Positions 54,547 to 63,294 of a DNA stretch of 64,000 nucleotides are shown here, one piece after another (position 1 is the stretch's first letter; every line of letters begins with the position of its first letter). The position numbers were made by a program, and so were the translations under genes. Origin of the DNA: Arenimonas sp. GTDB taxonomy: Bacteria; Pseudomonadota; Gammaproteobacteria; Xanthomonadales; Xanthomonadaceae. Under the pieces are notes generated by a model, which saw only the letters and a program-made list of their open reading frames with translations, searched no databases and was not told where the DNA came from. The stretch lies in the NCBI RefSeq assembly GCF_022842045.1, contig NZ_JALHQI010000007.1, positions 1 to 64,000 of the forward strand. Direction: 5' to 3'.

Positions 54547-56583
54547 ATGTCGTACCGAACCGAAAACATCAGAAACGTGGCCCTGGCAGGCCACTCCGGC
54601 GCCGGCAAGACCACCCTGTTCGAAGCCCTGCTGCATGCCGGCGGCGCCCTTCCCGCGGCAGGCAGCCTGGAACGCGGCACCACCGTGTCCGACTTCGACC
54701 CGATGGAGAAGGCGCGCGGCCATTCGCTCAACACCGCGCTGGCCAGCATCGACCACGGCGGCATCCACGTGAACCTGATCGACACGCCGGGCTACGCGGA
54801 TTTCCGCGGGCCCACGCTGTCGGCGTTCTCGGCGGTGGAGACCGTCGCCATCGTCATCAACGCCGCCACCGGCATCGAGTACGGCACGCGCCGGATGATG
54901 GACTACGCCAAGGCCCGCAACCTGTGCCGGTTGCTGGTGATCAACCGCATCGACGCCGACCCCGGGCACCTGGCGCAGCTGGTCGAGGAAATCCGCGAGA
55001 CCTTCGGCCCCGAATGCCTGCCCATCAACCTGCCGGCCGACGGCGGCCAGCGCGTGGTGGACTGCTTCTTCAACCCCGAGGGCGACTCCGACCTCGGGCC
55101 GGTGGCCACGGCGCACCAACGCATCATCGACCAGGTGGTCGAGATCAACGAGCAGGTGATGGAGCGCTACCTCGAGGTCGGCGAGGAAGGCCTGAGCGGC
55201 CAGGCCCTGCACGATGCCTTCGAGCAGTGCCTGCGCGAAGGCCACCTGGTGCCGGTGTGCTTCGCCTCCTCACGCACGGGCGCGGGCGTGGCGGAGCTGC
55301 TGGAGTTGGCCGAGCGGCTGCTGCCCAACCCGCTGGAAGGCAACCCGCCGCCGTTCGAGAAGAACGGCCAGCCCATCATCGCCACGCCCGACCCCGCGGC
55401 GCACGTGATCGCCGACGTGTTCAAGCTCGTCAACGATCCCTTCGTCGGCAAGCTCAGCGTGTTCCGCGTGTTCCAGGGCACGGTGCGGCGCGACAGCCAG
55501 CTGTTCATCGACGACGGCCGCAAGCCGTTCAAGGTCGGCCACCTGTTCCGGCTCAAGGGCAAGGACCACGTCGAGATCGACGAGGCCGTGGCCGGCGACA
55601 TCGCCGCGGTGGCCAAGGTGGACGACATCCACTTCGACGCCGTGCTGCACGACAGCCACGACGAGGACGACATCCGCCTGCATCCGCTGGACTTCCCCAG
55701 GCCCATGTTCGGGCTGGCGATCGAGGCCGCCACCCGCGGACAGGAGCAGAAGCTCGCGACGGCGCTGCACCGCCTGGCCGAGGAGGACCCCGGTTTCCAC
55801 GTCGAGCACCACGCCGAGCTCAACGAGACCGTGATCCGCGGCCTGGGCGAGCTGCACCTGCGGGTGATGCTCGAGCGCATCAAGGACCGCTACGGCGTGG
55901 CGGTGACGACGCGCCCGCCACGCATCGCCTACCGCGAAACCATCGGTGCCGCCGCCGAGGGCCACCACCGCCACAAGAAGCAGACCGGCGGCGCCGGCCA
56001 GTTCGGCGAGGTCTACCTGCGGGTGGAGCCGCTGGCGCGCGGACAGGGCTTCGAGTTCGTGGATGCGGTGAAGGGCGGCACCATCCCCGGCCAGTACCTG
56101 CCGGCTGTGGAGAAAGGCGTGCGCCAGGTGCTGCACGGTGGCGCGGTGGCCGGCTACCCGATCCAGGACGTGCGCGTGACGGTGTACGACGGCAAGTACC
56201 ACAGCGTGGACTCGAAGGAAGTGGCCTTCGTGGCGGCCGGCAAGAAGGCCTTCCTCGACGCGATCCTGAAGGCACGCCCGCAGGTGCTCGAGCCCATCGT
56301 GGACCTGACCGTGGCGGCGCCCGAGTCGCACATGGGCGACATCACCGGCCAACTGGCGTCCAAGCGCGCGCGCATACACGGCACCGACGCCGGCCGCGGC
56401 GGCGAGGTGCTGGTGAAGGCGCAGGTGCCGCTGAGCGAACTCACCGACTACGCCGCCGAACTCAAGGGCGCCACCGCCGGCCGCGGCCGCTACGACCTCG
56501 AGTTCAGCCACTACGAGCCGGTGCCACCCCAGGTGCAAAAGCAGCTGGTGGAGTCCTGGCGGCCGCACCACGACGAGGACTGA
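54547..56583 (+). CDS. Elongation factor G-like protein (divergent FusA2 type)
   Basis: A 678-residue translation-factor GTPase. G1 reads AGHSGAGKTTLFEALL instead of AHVDAGKTT, G3 DTPGYADF is kept, G4 is NRID instead of NKxD. The switch I element RGITI is replaced by RGHSLNTALASIDHGG. Domains II-V are recognisable (RPPRIAYRETIG, GGAGQFGEVYLRVEP, DITGQLASKRARIHG). This is the EF-G-like paralogue group of uncertain role, not the canonical EF-G, which should be in the str operon. GGGAGAG precedes the ATG. Confidence 0.88.
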   Translation: MSYRTENIRNVALAGHSGAGKTTLFEALLHAGGALPAAGSLERGTTVSDFDPMEKARGHSLNTALASIDHGGIHVNLIDTPGYADFRGPTLSAFSAVETVAIVINAATGIEYGTRRMMDYAKARNLCRLLVINRIDADPGHLAQLVEEIRETFGPECLPINLPADGGQRVVDCFFNPEGDSDLGPVATAHQRIIDQVVEINEQVMERYLEVGEEGLSGQALHDAFEQCLREGHLVPVCFASSRTGAGVAELLELAERLLPNPLEGNPPPFEKNGQPIIATPDPAAHVIADVFKLVNDPFVGKLSVFRVFQGTVRRDSQLFIDDGRKPFKVGHLFRLKGKDHVEIDEAVAGDIAAVAKVDDIHFDAVLHDSHDEDDIRLHPLDFPRPMFGLAIEAATRGQEQKLATALHRLAEEDPGFHVEHHAELNETVIRGLGELHLRVMLERIKDRYGVAVTTRPPRIAYRETIGAAAEGHHRHKKQTGGAGQFGEVYLRVEPLARGQGFEFVDAVKGGTIPGQYLPAVEKGVRQVLHGGAVAGYPIQDVRVTVYDGKYHSVDSKEVAFVAAGKKAFLDAILKARPQVLEPIVDLTVAAPESHMGDITGQLASKRARIHGTDAGRGGEVLVKAQVPLSELTDYAAELKGATAGRGRYDLEFSHYEPVPPQVQKQLVESWRPHHDED

Positions 56584-56641
56584 ACATCGCATGCGGGTAG
56601 ACTGCAGGCGCGGCAGTCCCGCCGCGCCTGACGGTCCAAGG

Positions 56642-57145
56642 ATGAAATCGCCCGCCTACCTGTTCATCGCCCTGGTGTTCGCGGTCATCTTTTCGCTGAT
56701 CGCGTACCGCGTGTCCGTGCATTTCGCCCAGGTCCCCGCGGCCGGCGAAGTGCCCACGGCCGCCGCGCCGGTCGAGCCGGTCGAGCCGGCCGCGCCCGCC
56801 GCGCCGGAAGCCCCCGCGCTTCCGCCGTCCCAGCGCCAGGCCGCCGACGCCATTGCCCGCGCCGCCGACATCCAGGCGGCCGTGCAGGCCTTCTATGAAG
56901 CGAACCAGGCCTGGCCGCGCAACCTCGCCCAGCTGTCGCTGGGCAACCCGGACCAGTACGCCGACGCCTCGGTCGCGGCGATCTCGATCCAGCCGCAGGG
57001 CGTGGTGGCGATCGCGATGAAGCCGCACGTGTCCCGCGGCGGCGTCATCCGCCTCACCCCGTCGATCGAGCCCGACGGCCGCGTGTCCTGGCAGTGCCGC
57101 GCCACCAACTACCCCGCCGCCACCCGTCTCCCCAGCTGCCGCTGA
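56642..57145 (+). CDS. Pilin-like membrane protein of unknown function
   Basis: A 167-residue protein with an N-terminal helix (AYLFIALVFAVIFSLIAYRV), a Pro/Ala-rich stretch, and a C-terminal region resembling the globular part of pseudopilins: QAAVQAFYEANQAWPRNLAQ and a cysteine pair (QCRATNY, PSCR). No prepilin peptidase motif was seen. The ATG at 56642 lacks a well-spaced ribosome binding site; a longer frame starts at 56591. The stop codon lies in a decayed REP arm (CTGAAGTCG at 57142). Confidence 0.6.
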   Translation: MKSPAYLFIALVFAVIFSLIAYRVSVHFAQVPAAGEVPTAAAPVEPVEPAAPAAPEAPALPPSQRQAADAIARAADIQAAVQAFYEANQAWPRNLAQLSLGNPDQYADASVAAISIQPQGVVAIAMKPHVSRGGVIRLTPSIEPDGRVSWQCRATNYPAATRLPSCR

Positions 57146-57162
57146 AGTCGCTTCCACAGGGG
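57142..57162 (-). repeat. Decayed REP arm at the end of the pilin-like gene
   Basis: CTGAAGTCGCTTCCACAGGGG, compared with CTGAAGTCCCTCCCACAGGGG in intact copies (two mismatches). Only the outer half is kept. It includes the TGA of the pilin-like gene and fills the gap to cydB. Confidence 0.7.
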
Positions 57163-57163
57163 T

Positions 57164-58156
57164 CTACTCGTAGCTGAGTTCGGCGGTGCGGCCCCAGAAG
57201 ACGCGGTACACGTAGACCGTGTACAGCAGGATCATCGGCAGCGTGATCGCGGCGCCGAACAGCATGATCTTCAGCGAGCCCGTGGCCGCCGCCGCGTCCC
57301 ACAGCGTGATCCGGTCGATCACAAGGTAGGGGAAAAGGCTGTAGGCCAGACCCGCGAAGGCCAGCACGAACAGCAGGATCGCGCCCGCGAACGGGATCCA
57401 GTCGCGCCGGCTCTCGCCCTTGCGCAGCCGGCGGATCGCGCCTTCGGTGGCGGCGAACACCAGCGCGGTCAGTACCGGCACCGGCAGCAGGAACAGCAGC
57501 TGCGGCAGCGCGAACCACTTCTCGAAGATGCGCGGGCTCACCCAAGGCGTCGCCACCGACACCGCCGCGATGCCCAGGCCGGTCAGCCACAGGCTCACGT
57601 AGGCCCAGCGCAGCGCGCGCTGGCGCAGTTCGCCCTCGGCCTTGAGCACCAGCCAGCCGGCGCCCAGCAGGGCGTAGCCCGCGCACAGCGCCAGCCCGAT
57701 CGACACGGCGAAGGCCACGCCCACCGCGTCGTCGCGGAAGCCCAGCACGTAGCTGCCCAGCATGTAGCCCTGCGAGAACGCCGCGATCACCGAGCCCGAC
57801 CAGAAGGCGCCGTTCCACAGCGGCTTGTGCGCCGCCCGCGCCTTCACCCGGAAGTCGAAGGCGACGCCGCGCAGGATCAGGCCGATCAGCATCGCCGCCA
57901 CCGGCAGGTACAGCGCGCCCAGGATCACGCCATGCGCCAGCGGGAAAGCCACCAGCAGCAGGCCCACGCCCAGCACCAGCCAGGTCTCGTTGGCGTCCCA
58001 GAACGGGCCGATGGACGAGATCATCCGGTCCTTGTCGGCATCGGGCACGCCGCGCAGCAGGATGCCGACGCCGAGGTCGTAGCCGTCGAGCACGACGTAC
58101 AGGAGCATCGCCAGCGCCATCAGCGCGGTGAACACCACCGGGAGTGCGGTTTCCAT
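57164..58156 (-). CDS. cydB: Cytochrome d ubiquinol oxidase subunit II
   Basis: A 330-residue polytopic subunit of a bd-type terminal oxidase. N-terminus LYVVLDGYDLGVGILL, followed by SIGPFWDANETWLVLGVG near 50-67, and about eight helices. Works with CydA to oxidise ubiquinol and reduce oxygen. No small CydX-like gene was found after it. It starts one base after the cydA stop. Confidence 0.93.
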   Translation of the reverse strand: METALPVVFTALMALAMLLYVVLDGYDLGVGILLRGVPDADKDRMISSIGPFWDANETWLVLGVGLLLVAFPLAHGVILGALYLPVAAMLIGLILRGVAFDFRVKARAAHKPLWNGAFWSGSVIAAFSQGYMLGSYVLGFRDDAVGVAFAVSIGLALCAGYALLGAGWLVLKAEGELRQRALRWAYVSLWLTGLGIAAVSVATPWVSPRIFEKWFALPQLLFLLPVPVLTALVFAATEGAIRRLRKGESRRDWIPFAGAILLFVLAFAGLAYSLFPYLVIDRITLWDAAAATGSLKIMLFGAAITLPMILLYTVYVYRVFWGRTAELSYE

Positions 58157-58157
58157 C

Positions 58158-59501
58158 TCAGGCCTCCTGCAGGCCGGCGACCGCCGGCTTGTGGTCGGGT
58201 TTGCCGCGGTGGCGGGCCAGGTAGAACAGCACCGAGACGTAGGCCGACAGCAGCGCGACGTAGAGCAGCAGGTAAGCAGTCAAGCTGATGCCGATGATCG
58301 GCGCCGGCGTCGCCGAGATCGCGTCCACCGTGCGCAGCACGCCGGTGACCAGCCAGGGCTGGCGGCCGATCTCGGTGACGTACCAGCCCGCCAGCGTCGC
58401 GATCCAGCCAGCGAAGGTCATCGCCAGCAGCGCGCGCGCCTGCCAGACCGTGGGCTCGGCGTGGCGGCGCAGTCGCCAGGCGCTCCACCACGACACCGCC
58501 AGCATCAGCAGGCCCGTGCCCACCATCACCCGGAAACCCCAGAACACCGGCGCCACCGGCGGGTGCGCGTCCGGGAACGAGTCCAGGCCCTTGATCTCGC
58601 CATCGAGCGAGTGCGTGAGGATCAGGCTGGCGAGCTTGGGAATGCCGATGGCGTAGTCATTGCTGCGCGTTTCCTCGTTGGGCAGCGCGAACAGCAGCAC
58701 CGGTGCGCCCTTCTCGTCCTGCCAGATGCCTTCCATCGCGGCGACCTTGGCCGGCTGGTGTTCGAGCGTGTTCAGGCCATGCAGGTCGCCCACGAAGATC
58801 TGCACCGGGATCAGCAGCGCGGCGACGGCCACGCCGGTGCGCATCGCGGCCATCACGTCCGGCGCGCGGTCGCGGCGCAGCCAGCGGTAGGCCGACAGGC
58901 CGGCGACCAGGAAGGCCGCGGTCAGGCCCGAGGCCAGCAGCATGTGCACCAGCCGGTACGGGAAGGACGGGTTGAAGATGATGGCGAACCAGTCGGTCGG
59001 ATGCGCCACGCCATCGATCATCTCGAAGCCGACCGGCGTGTGCATCCAGGAATTCAGCGCCAGGATCCAGAACGCCGACAGGGTGGTGCCGCCCGCCACC
59101 AGCACGGTGGCCAGGGTGTGCACGCGCTCGCCCACGCGCTTGCGGCCGAACAGCATGATCCCGAGGAAGCTGGCCTCGAGGAAGAACGCCGTCAGCACCT
59201 CGTAGGCCAGCAGCGGCCCGGCGATGTTGCCCACCGTTTCCATGAAGCCCGGCCAGTTGGTGCCGAACTGGAAGCTCATGGTGATGCCGCTGACCACGCC
59301 CAGCGCGAAGGTGAGCGCGAACACCTTCACCCAGAAGTAGTAGGCGTCGAGCCAGTGCTGCTTGCCGGTGCGCAGGAAGCGCAGCTTGAAGAACAGCAGG
59401 AACCAGCCCAGCGCGATCGTGATGGTGGGGAACAGGATGTGGAAGCTGATGTTGGCCGCGAACTGGATGCGCGCCAGCAGGGCCGGGTCGAGTTCGCTCA
59501 C
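58158..59501 (-). CDS. cydA: Cytochrome d ubiquinol oxidase subunit I (short Q-loop type)
   Basis: A 447-residue haem subunit. Axial His in ANISFHILFPTITI near 21, haem-binding HMLLASGLTAAFLV, and the quinol-binding Q-loop begins DLHGLNTLEHQPAKVAAMEG. The Q-loop and total length are short compared with E. coli CydA (522), as in cyanide-insensitive (CIO-like) oxidases. The GTG at 59501 has GAGGAGAAGG upstream and shares GTGA with the regulator. The trio regulator-cydA-cydB is probably one operon. Confidence 0.92.
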   Translation of the reverse strand: MSELDPALLARIQFAANISFHILFPTITIALGWFLLFFKLRFLRTGKQHWLDAYYFWVKVFALTFALGVVSGITMSFQFGTNWPGFMETVGNIAGPLLAYEVLTAFFLEASFLGIMLFGRKRVGERVHTLATVLVAGGTTLSAFWILALNSWMHTPVGFEMIDGVAHPTDWFAIIFNPSFPYRLVHMLLASGLTAAFLVAGLSAYRWLRRDRAPDVMAAMRTGVAVAALLIPVQIFVGDLHGLNTLEHQPAKVAAMEGIWQDEKGAPVLLFALPNEETRSNDYAIGIPKLASLILTHSLDGEIKGLDSFPDAHPPVAPVFWGFRVMVGTGLLMLAVSWWSAWRLRRHAEPTVWQARALLAMTFAGWIATLAGWYVTEIGRQPWLVTGVLRTVDAISATPAPIIGISLTAYLLLYVALLSAYVSVLFYLARHRGKPDHKPAVAGLQEA

Positions 59502-60067
59502 GACGCCTTCTCCTCGTTGGCCGGCGCCGCCCCCCGCATGCGGTCGGTGAACTGCAGCAGGGTCGTGGCCTTGGCGCCCAGCGACATCAGCTTCTCCAGC
59601 GTGGACGGCGAGAGCTTGCGCACCTCGGCGAACCACTCGGTGAGCTGCTCGATCAGGTCGTGCATCTCGCGCATGCGCGCCTGCGCGTGCTTTTCCTCCG
59701 GCGAGTCCGGTGTTTCCAGCAGCGCGTCACGCAGCATCGAGAGGGTCGGGTCCACCTCGCGCCGCTGCCGCTCCTCGGCCAGGGTCTTGAAGATGGCCCA
59801 GACGTCCTCGGGCGCGGCGTAGAAGTCGCGGCGATCGCCCGGCTGGTGGCTCAGGCGCACCAGCCGCCAGGACGAGAGCTCCTTCAGCCCCATGCTCACG
59901 TTGGAGCGGCTGACGCCCAGCCGCTCGGTGATCTCGTCGGCCGTCAGTGGCTGGGCCGAGATGAACAGCAGGGCATAGATTTGCCCCACGGTCCGGTTGA
60001 TGCCCCAACGGCTGCCCATTTCACCGAAATGGAGCACGAAGGACTGGCTGAGCGGGGGAAGGTCCAT
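59498..60067 (-). CDS. GbsR/MarR-family transcriptional regulator of the cyd operon
   Basis: A 189-residue winged-helix regulator of the GbsR type. N-terminal segment FGEMGSRWGINRTVGQIYAL and HTH LTADEITERLGVSRSNVSMG, then wing RLSHQPGDRRDFY and a C-terminal dimer helix bundle. It overlaps cydA by four bases, and a 20-base perfect dyad lies at its own promoter, so autoregulation together with cydAB is likely. Ligand unknown. GAGG lies before the ATG at 60067. Confidence 0.87.
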   Translation of the reverse strand: MDLPPLSQSFVLHFGEMGSRWGINRTVGQIYALLFISAQPLTADEITERLGVSRSNVSMGLKELSSWRLVRLSHQPGDRRDFYAAPEDVWAIFKTLAEERQRREVDPTLSMLRDALLETPDSPEEKHAQARMREMHDLIEQLTEWFAEVRKLSPSTLEKLMSLGAKATTLLQFTDRMRGAAPANEEKAS

Positions 60068-60080
60068 GACCGGCCTCGAA

Positions 60081-60129
60081 GTTTCAGAAATTTCTGAAAC
60101 ATTAGACTTGGATCATTGACAACCCGCAA
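60081..60129 (-). promoter_or_regulatory. Promoter and palindromic operator of the regulator-cydAB operon
   Basis: On the minus strand: -35 TTGCGG at 60129-60124, 17-base spacer, -10 TCTAAT at 60106-60101, then the perfect palindrome GTTTCAGAAATTTCTGAAAC at 60100-60081 directly after the -10. It would cover the transcription start, the usual place for a repressor site. The regulator's ATG is at 60067. Confidence 0.7.
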
Positions 60130-60170
60130 GCGAGCTCTGCCACCCGTTCAGCTACCCATCACCCCCGCCC

Positions 60171-60237
60171 CTGTGGGAGGGACTTCAGTCCCGAAGCTCT
60201 TCGGGCGGGAGCATCGGGACTGAAGTCCCTCCCACAG
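60171..60237. repeat. Complete two-arm REP element between the DUF5916 gene and the cyd regulator (23-nt spacer)
   Basis: Arms GGGACTTCAGTCCC and GGGACTGAAGTCCC with spacer 60193-60215. It starts about 40 bases upstream of the cyd-regulator -35 and ends 11 bases before the DUF5916 stop. Confidence 0.93.
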
Positions 60238-60248
60238 GAGATGACGGG

Positions 60249-62459
60249 TCAGTTGGCGAAGCGGTAACTGACCTTGATGAGCAGCTGCTCGGTGTCGGCC
60301 AGCGAGCTGGCGTCGCCGAGCAGCTCGGACAGCGAGCGGCCGGCGCTGCGCTCGTCCAGGCCACCGCGGCCGTAAACGATGTAAAGGTCCGACAGCGGCG
60401 CCAGCTCGTAGCGGTAGCGGACCTGGAAGCCCAGGTTGGCGAGGCTGAAGTCGGTGATGTCGGCGGGCGTGGCGGTGGCGATCGGCTCGCCGTCGGCGCG
60501 CACGGCCCAGGCCTGGCGCAGGCGCGCGTCGAGGGCGATGGTCTCGAGTTTCACGCGCAGCTCCTGGCGGTGGCCGATCTGCCATTGCAGGCTGGCGCCC
60601 AGCGTCGCCAGGTCGGCGCGGTAGCTGCCCAGGCGGTTGCCACCGCGCCAGAGCAGCCAGTCCGGCAGGTGCTGCACGCCAACGCCCAGTTCCAGCGCGA
60701 GGCTGTCGTTGAAGTGCAGCGTCGGCTCGAGGTCGAACTCGAGGCCGGGCCGGGAGGCCCCCTCCAGGCCATCGCCCGCGAGCCGGGTGCTGCCGTACCA
60801 GGACCAGGAACCCTGGCGCGGACGCGAGCGCTCGTAGAACGCGTAGACCTTTTCGGGCACGCGGACCACGCCATTGCCGCGCGTGATCAGGTCATCGTGG
60901 CCGGAAGACCAGGCCGTGACGTCGAAGAATTCATTGCCGCCATCGCGGCGCTCGCTGTAGCGCTGGATCGCCGCGGCCTCGGCGATCGACAGACCGCTGT
61001 CGTTGCGCCGGGTGGACGCCGCCCACCGCCATTCGTGCGAGGCGTACTTCGAGGCCTCGGGCTGGTTCGGGTAGCGCCGCGCCAGCTCGTAGCGCAGGTA
61101 GTTGAAATCGTTTCGGTCGAGGAAGCCGATGTCGTTGAGCTGCAGCTCGTCGCCCAGGTGCAGCAGGTAGGCCTGCTGGCGCCAGCCGTCGCCGAGCTCC
61201 TGGTCGGCGCGGACCTGGAAGCCGCTGTCGTCGCTGCGCGTGCCGCCCTGGCGGACACTGGACGCCACCACCTGCGAGCGGATGTTCCAGGCCGGCGTCG
61301 GCGACCAGAGATGGTCCACGGAAGTCACCGTCGCCTCGCGGTCGGCGAAGGGCACGTCCACGCGGGTCAGCATGCCGCCCAGGTCCTGGGCGCCGAAGTC
61401 GCGGGTGGCGCGCAGCGCGAAGAAATCCCGCCCGAGGTCGCCGTCCTCGGTGGCCGCCAGCACGCCGTAGCGCACCTGGCCCAGGCTGCCGTTGAGCTTC
61501 ACCGCGGCGTCCACGTCGGCGAACTGGCCGATGCGGCGCGTGTACAGCAGCCGGCTGTTTCCCGCGCCGAAGGGCACGTCGAAAAGGCCCTGGTTCTCGG
61601 TGAAGAAGGGCCGCTTGTCGCCGAAGAAGGTCTCGACCGCACCGAAGTTCACCACCAGGTCGTCGCTCTCGACCTGGCCGAAGTCCGGGTTCAGCGTCGC
61701 CGACAGCTGGAACTGGCCGTTGGGCTTCCAGAACAGGTCGGCGCCGGCATCGAAATCGGTGCCGCCGTTGGCGATGTCGCTGACGCCGACCACGTAGGGC
61801 GTGACCGCCAGCAGCGCCTGCTCGTAGTGCGGCACCTGGATCTTCGCGAACTCCGACAGGAAGCGCGACCGCTGGAAGCTGATGCCCGGCCAGCCGTAGC
61901 GCTCGCCGGTGCTGCCGACCACGCGGTCGACGTAGATGCCCAGGGTGCGCTCGCCGTCGGCCGGCTTCGCCATCGGCGCCACGTGCCAGGGGATCAGCAT
62001 CTCGACGCTCCAGCCATCGGCGTCCTGCGTCACCGCGTGGTGCCAGTGGCCGTCCCAGTCGGTGTTGAAGTTGCGCTCGCTGGTGATCACCTCGTCGCTG
62101 ATGCCGTTGCCCACCGTGACCATGAAGTCGTAGCCGGTGCGGCCGTCGCCGTCGAAATCCACCATGAAATTGACGCGGTCCAGCGCCCCGCCCTCGTCGC
62201 GGCGGGTGCGCTGGGTGGTGCGCGGCACGTCGGCCGGCTGTTGATTGCGGAAGGCCACGGCCAGGCCGTTCGGCGTGGCCAGCACCCAGGCCTCGGTGCG
62301 CAGGCGCGCCGGCTCGCCGTTGAGTGGCTGCACCATCTCGAAGTCGGTGATGTGGCGGGCGCCGGCCCATTCGGACGGATCGATGCGGCCATCGACTTCG
62401 ACGGCGAAGGCGGGCGCGGCGGCGAACGCCAGGGCGCCGAGGCAGGCAGCGAGTTTCAT
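60249..62459 (-). CDS. DUF5916 outer-membrane-like protein with CBM9-type N-terminal domain
   Basis: A 736-residue exported protein. Signal peptide MKLAACLGALAFAAAPAFA, then a CBM9-like beta-sandwich beginning VDGRIDPSEWAGARHITDFE and including DRVNFMVDFDGDGRTGYDFM. The remaining 500 residues are rich in alternating beta strands ending in LLIKVSYRFAN, with a C-terminal aromatic residue near the end, typical of outer-membrane barrels. The function is unknown; carbohydrate or surface binding is suggested by the first domain. ATG at 62459. Confidence 0.82.
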   Translation of the reverse strand: MKLAACLGALAFAAAPAFAVEVDGRIDPSEWAGARHITDFEMVQPLNGEPARLRTEAWVLATPNGLAVAFRNQQPADVPRTTQRTRRDEGGALDRVNFMVDFDGDGRTGYDFMVTVGNGISDEVITSERNFNTDWDGHWHHAVTQDADGWSVEMLIPWHVAPMAKPADGERTLGIYVDRVVGSTGERYGWPGISFQRSRFLSEFAKIQVPHYEQALLAVTPYVVGVSDIANGGTDFDAGADLFWKPNGQFQLSATLNPDFGQVESDDLVVNFGAVETFFGDKRPFFTENQGLFDVPFGAGNSRLLYTRRIGQFADVDAAVKLNGSLGQVRYGVLAATEDGDLGRDFFALRATRDFGAQDLGGMLTRVDVPFADREATVTSVDHLWSPTPAWNIRSQVVASSVRQGGTRSDDSGFQVRADQELGDGWRQQAYLLHLGDELQLNDIGFLDRNDFNYLRYELARRYPNQPEASKYASHEWRWAASTRRNDSGLSIAEAAAIQRYSERRDGGNEFFDVTAWSSGHDDLITRGNGVVRVPEKVYAFYERSRPRQGSWSWYGSTRLAGDGLEGASRPGLEFDLEPTLHFNDSLALELGVGVQHLPDWLLWRGGNRLGSYRADLATLGASLQWQIGHRQELRVKLETIALDARLRQAWAVRADGEPIATATPADITDFSLANLGFQVRYRYELAPLSDLYIVYGRGGLDERSAGRSLSELLGDASSLADTEQLLIKVSYRFAN

Positions 62460-62543
62460 GCGGGTTCCCGGGTGGAGCGACGCGCGAATGATCGGCGCAT
62501 TGGCGCCGCGAAGAGCGGGTCGTAAGTCATGGCAAGCGCGCCT

Positions 62544-62612
62544 CCTGTGGGAGGGACTTCCGTCCCGATGCTTCTGGCCGGAAAGCATCGGGACGGAAGT
62601 CCCTCCCACAGG
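62544..62612. repeat. Complete two-arm REP element with matching changes in both arms (23-nt spacer)
   Basis: Arms GGGACTTCCGTCCC and GGGACGGAAGTCCC: the A-to-C change of the first arm is matched by T-to-G in the second, so the long stem stays paired while the small within-arm hairpins are weakened. Spacer 62567-62589. It lies in the 164-base gap between the DUF5916 and SET genes. Confidence 0.93.
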
Positions 62613-62623
62613 AGGCGGCGTGG

Positions 62624-63103
62624 TCAGCGCTTCTTGGCGGGGGGCTTGGGCTGCAGCATCGTGCCGGTGCAGTGCTTGGAACCGCAGCGGCAGGCCCAGA
62701 GCTTCTTGAGCTTCGCGGTGTGCGGCTCGTGCAGCACGATGCCGTAGTTGTAGGTCAGCTCTTCGCCGGCGGCGATGTCGCGCATGGCCTCGATGTAGAT
62801 CCGGTCCTTGCGCTTCTTCTTGCCGTCCTCGAGCCAGGTGGCCTCGCAGTTCGGGTCGCAGCTGTGGTTGATCCAGCGCGCGTCGTTGCCGTCCACGTTG
62901 GCGTCGATCACGTACTTGTCGTTGAGCGTGAACAGGAAGGTGTGGCCGGTATCGGCCTCGTCGGCGTACACCGCGTCCACTTCCGCGTGGGTGCGCAGCA
63001 GGCCCTTGTAGCGGATGACCCGCTCGCCCTTGGCGATCGCCTCGGTGGCGAAGACGCCATTGCCGTGGATGGCGGACTGGCGGGCTTCGATCTTCTTGGG
63101 CAT
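62624..63103 (-). CDS. SET-domain protein methyltransferase
   Basis: A 159-residue SET protein. N-terminal GNGVFATEAIAKGERVIRYK, the signature INHSCDPNCEATW near 85-97 and GEELTYNYG near 115, and a post-SET zinc cluster CRCGSKHCTGTM at the end. Bacterial SET proteins methylate lysines; the target here is unknown. The ATG at 63103 gives the expected family start; the longer frame to 63277 is rejected. It is divergent from sufR. Confidence 0.88.
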   Translation of the reverse strand: MPKKIEARQSAIHGNGVFATEAIAKGERVIRYKGLLRTHAEVDAVYADEADTGHTFLFTLNDKYVIDANVDGNDARWINHSCDPNCEATWLEDGKKKRKDRIYIEAMRDIAAGEELTYNYGIVLHEPHTAKLKKLWACRCGSKHCTGTMLQPKPPAKKR

Positions 63104-63232
63104 GCAGGGACATCCGGGGCGGCGTGGGGACCGGCATTGTCCCTGATGCCGCCGGATCGTGCAGCCCAGCCCGTTCGCGGAGGCCCCGGGGCCCCTTGCA
63201 CCCGGCCCGTGAACGGCTTCACGCGCCGTGGA

Positions 63233-63261
63233 TTGAGCCGGCCGGGGCCAAAGCGTACAAT
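63233..63261 (+). promoter_or_regulatory. Predicted sigma-70 promoter of the suf operon
   Basis: -35 TTGAGC at 63233-63238, 17-base spacer, -10 TACAAT at 63256-63261. It lies 33 bases before the ATG of the SUF regulator, in the SET/sufR divergent gap of 191 bases. An IscR-like binding site was not identified by eye. Confidence 0.6.
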
Positions 63262-63294
63262 TTCGGTCCTGATTCAAACCGCCAGGCCGACGCC

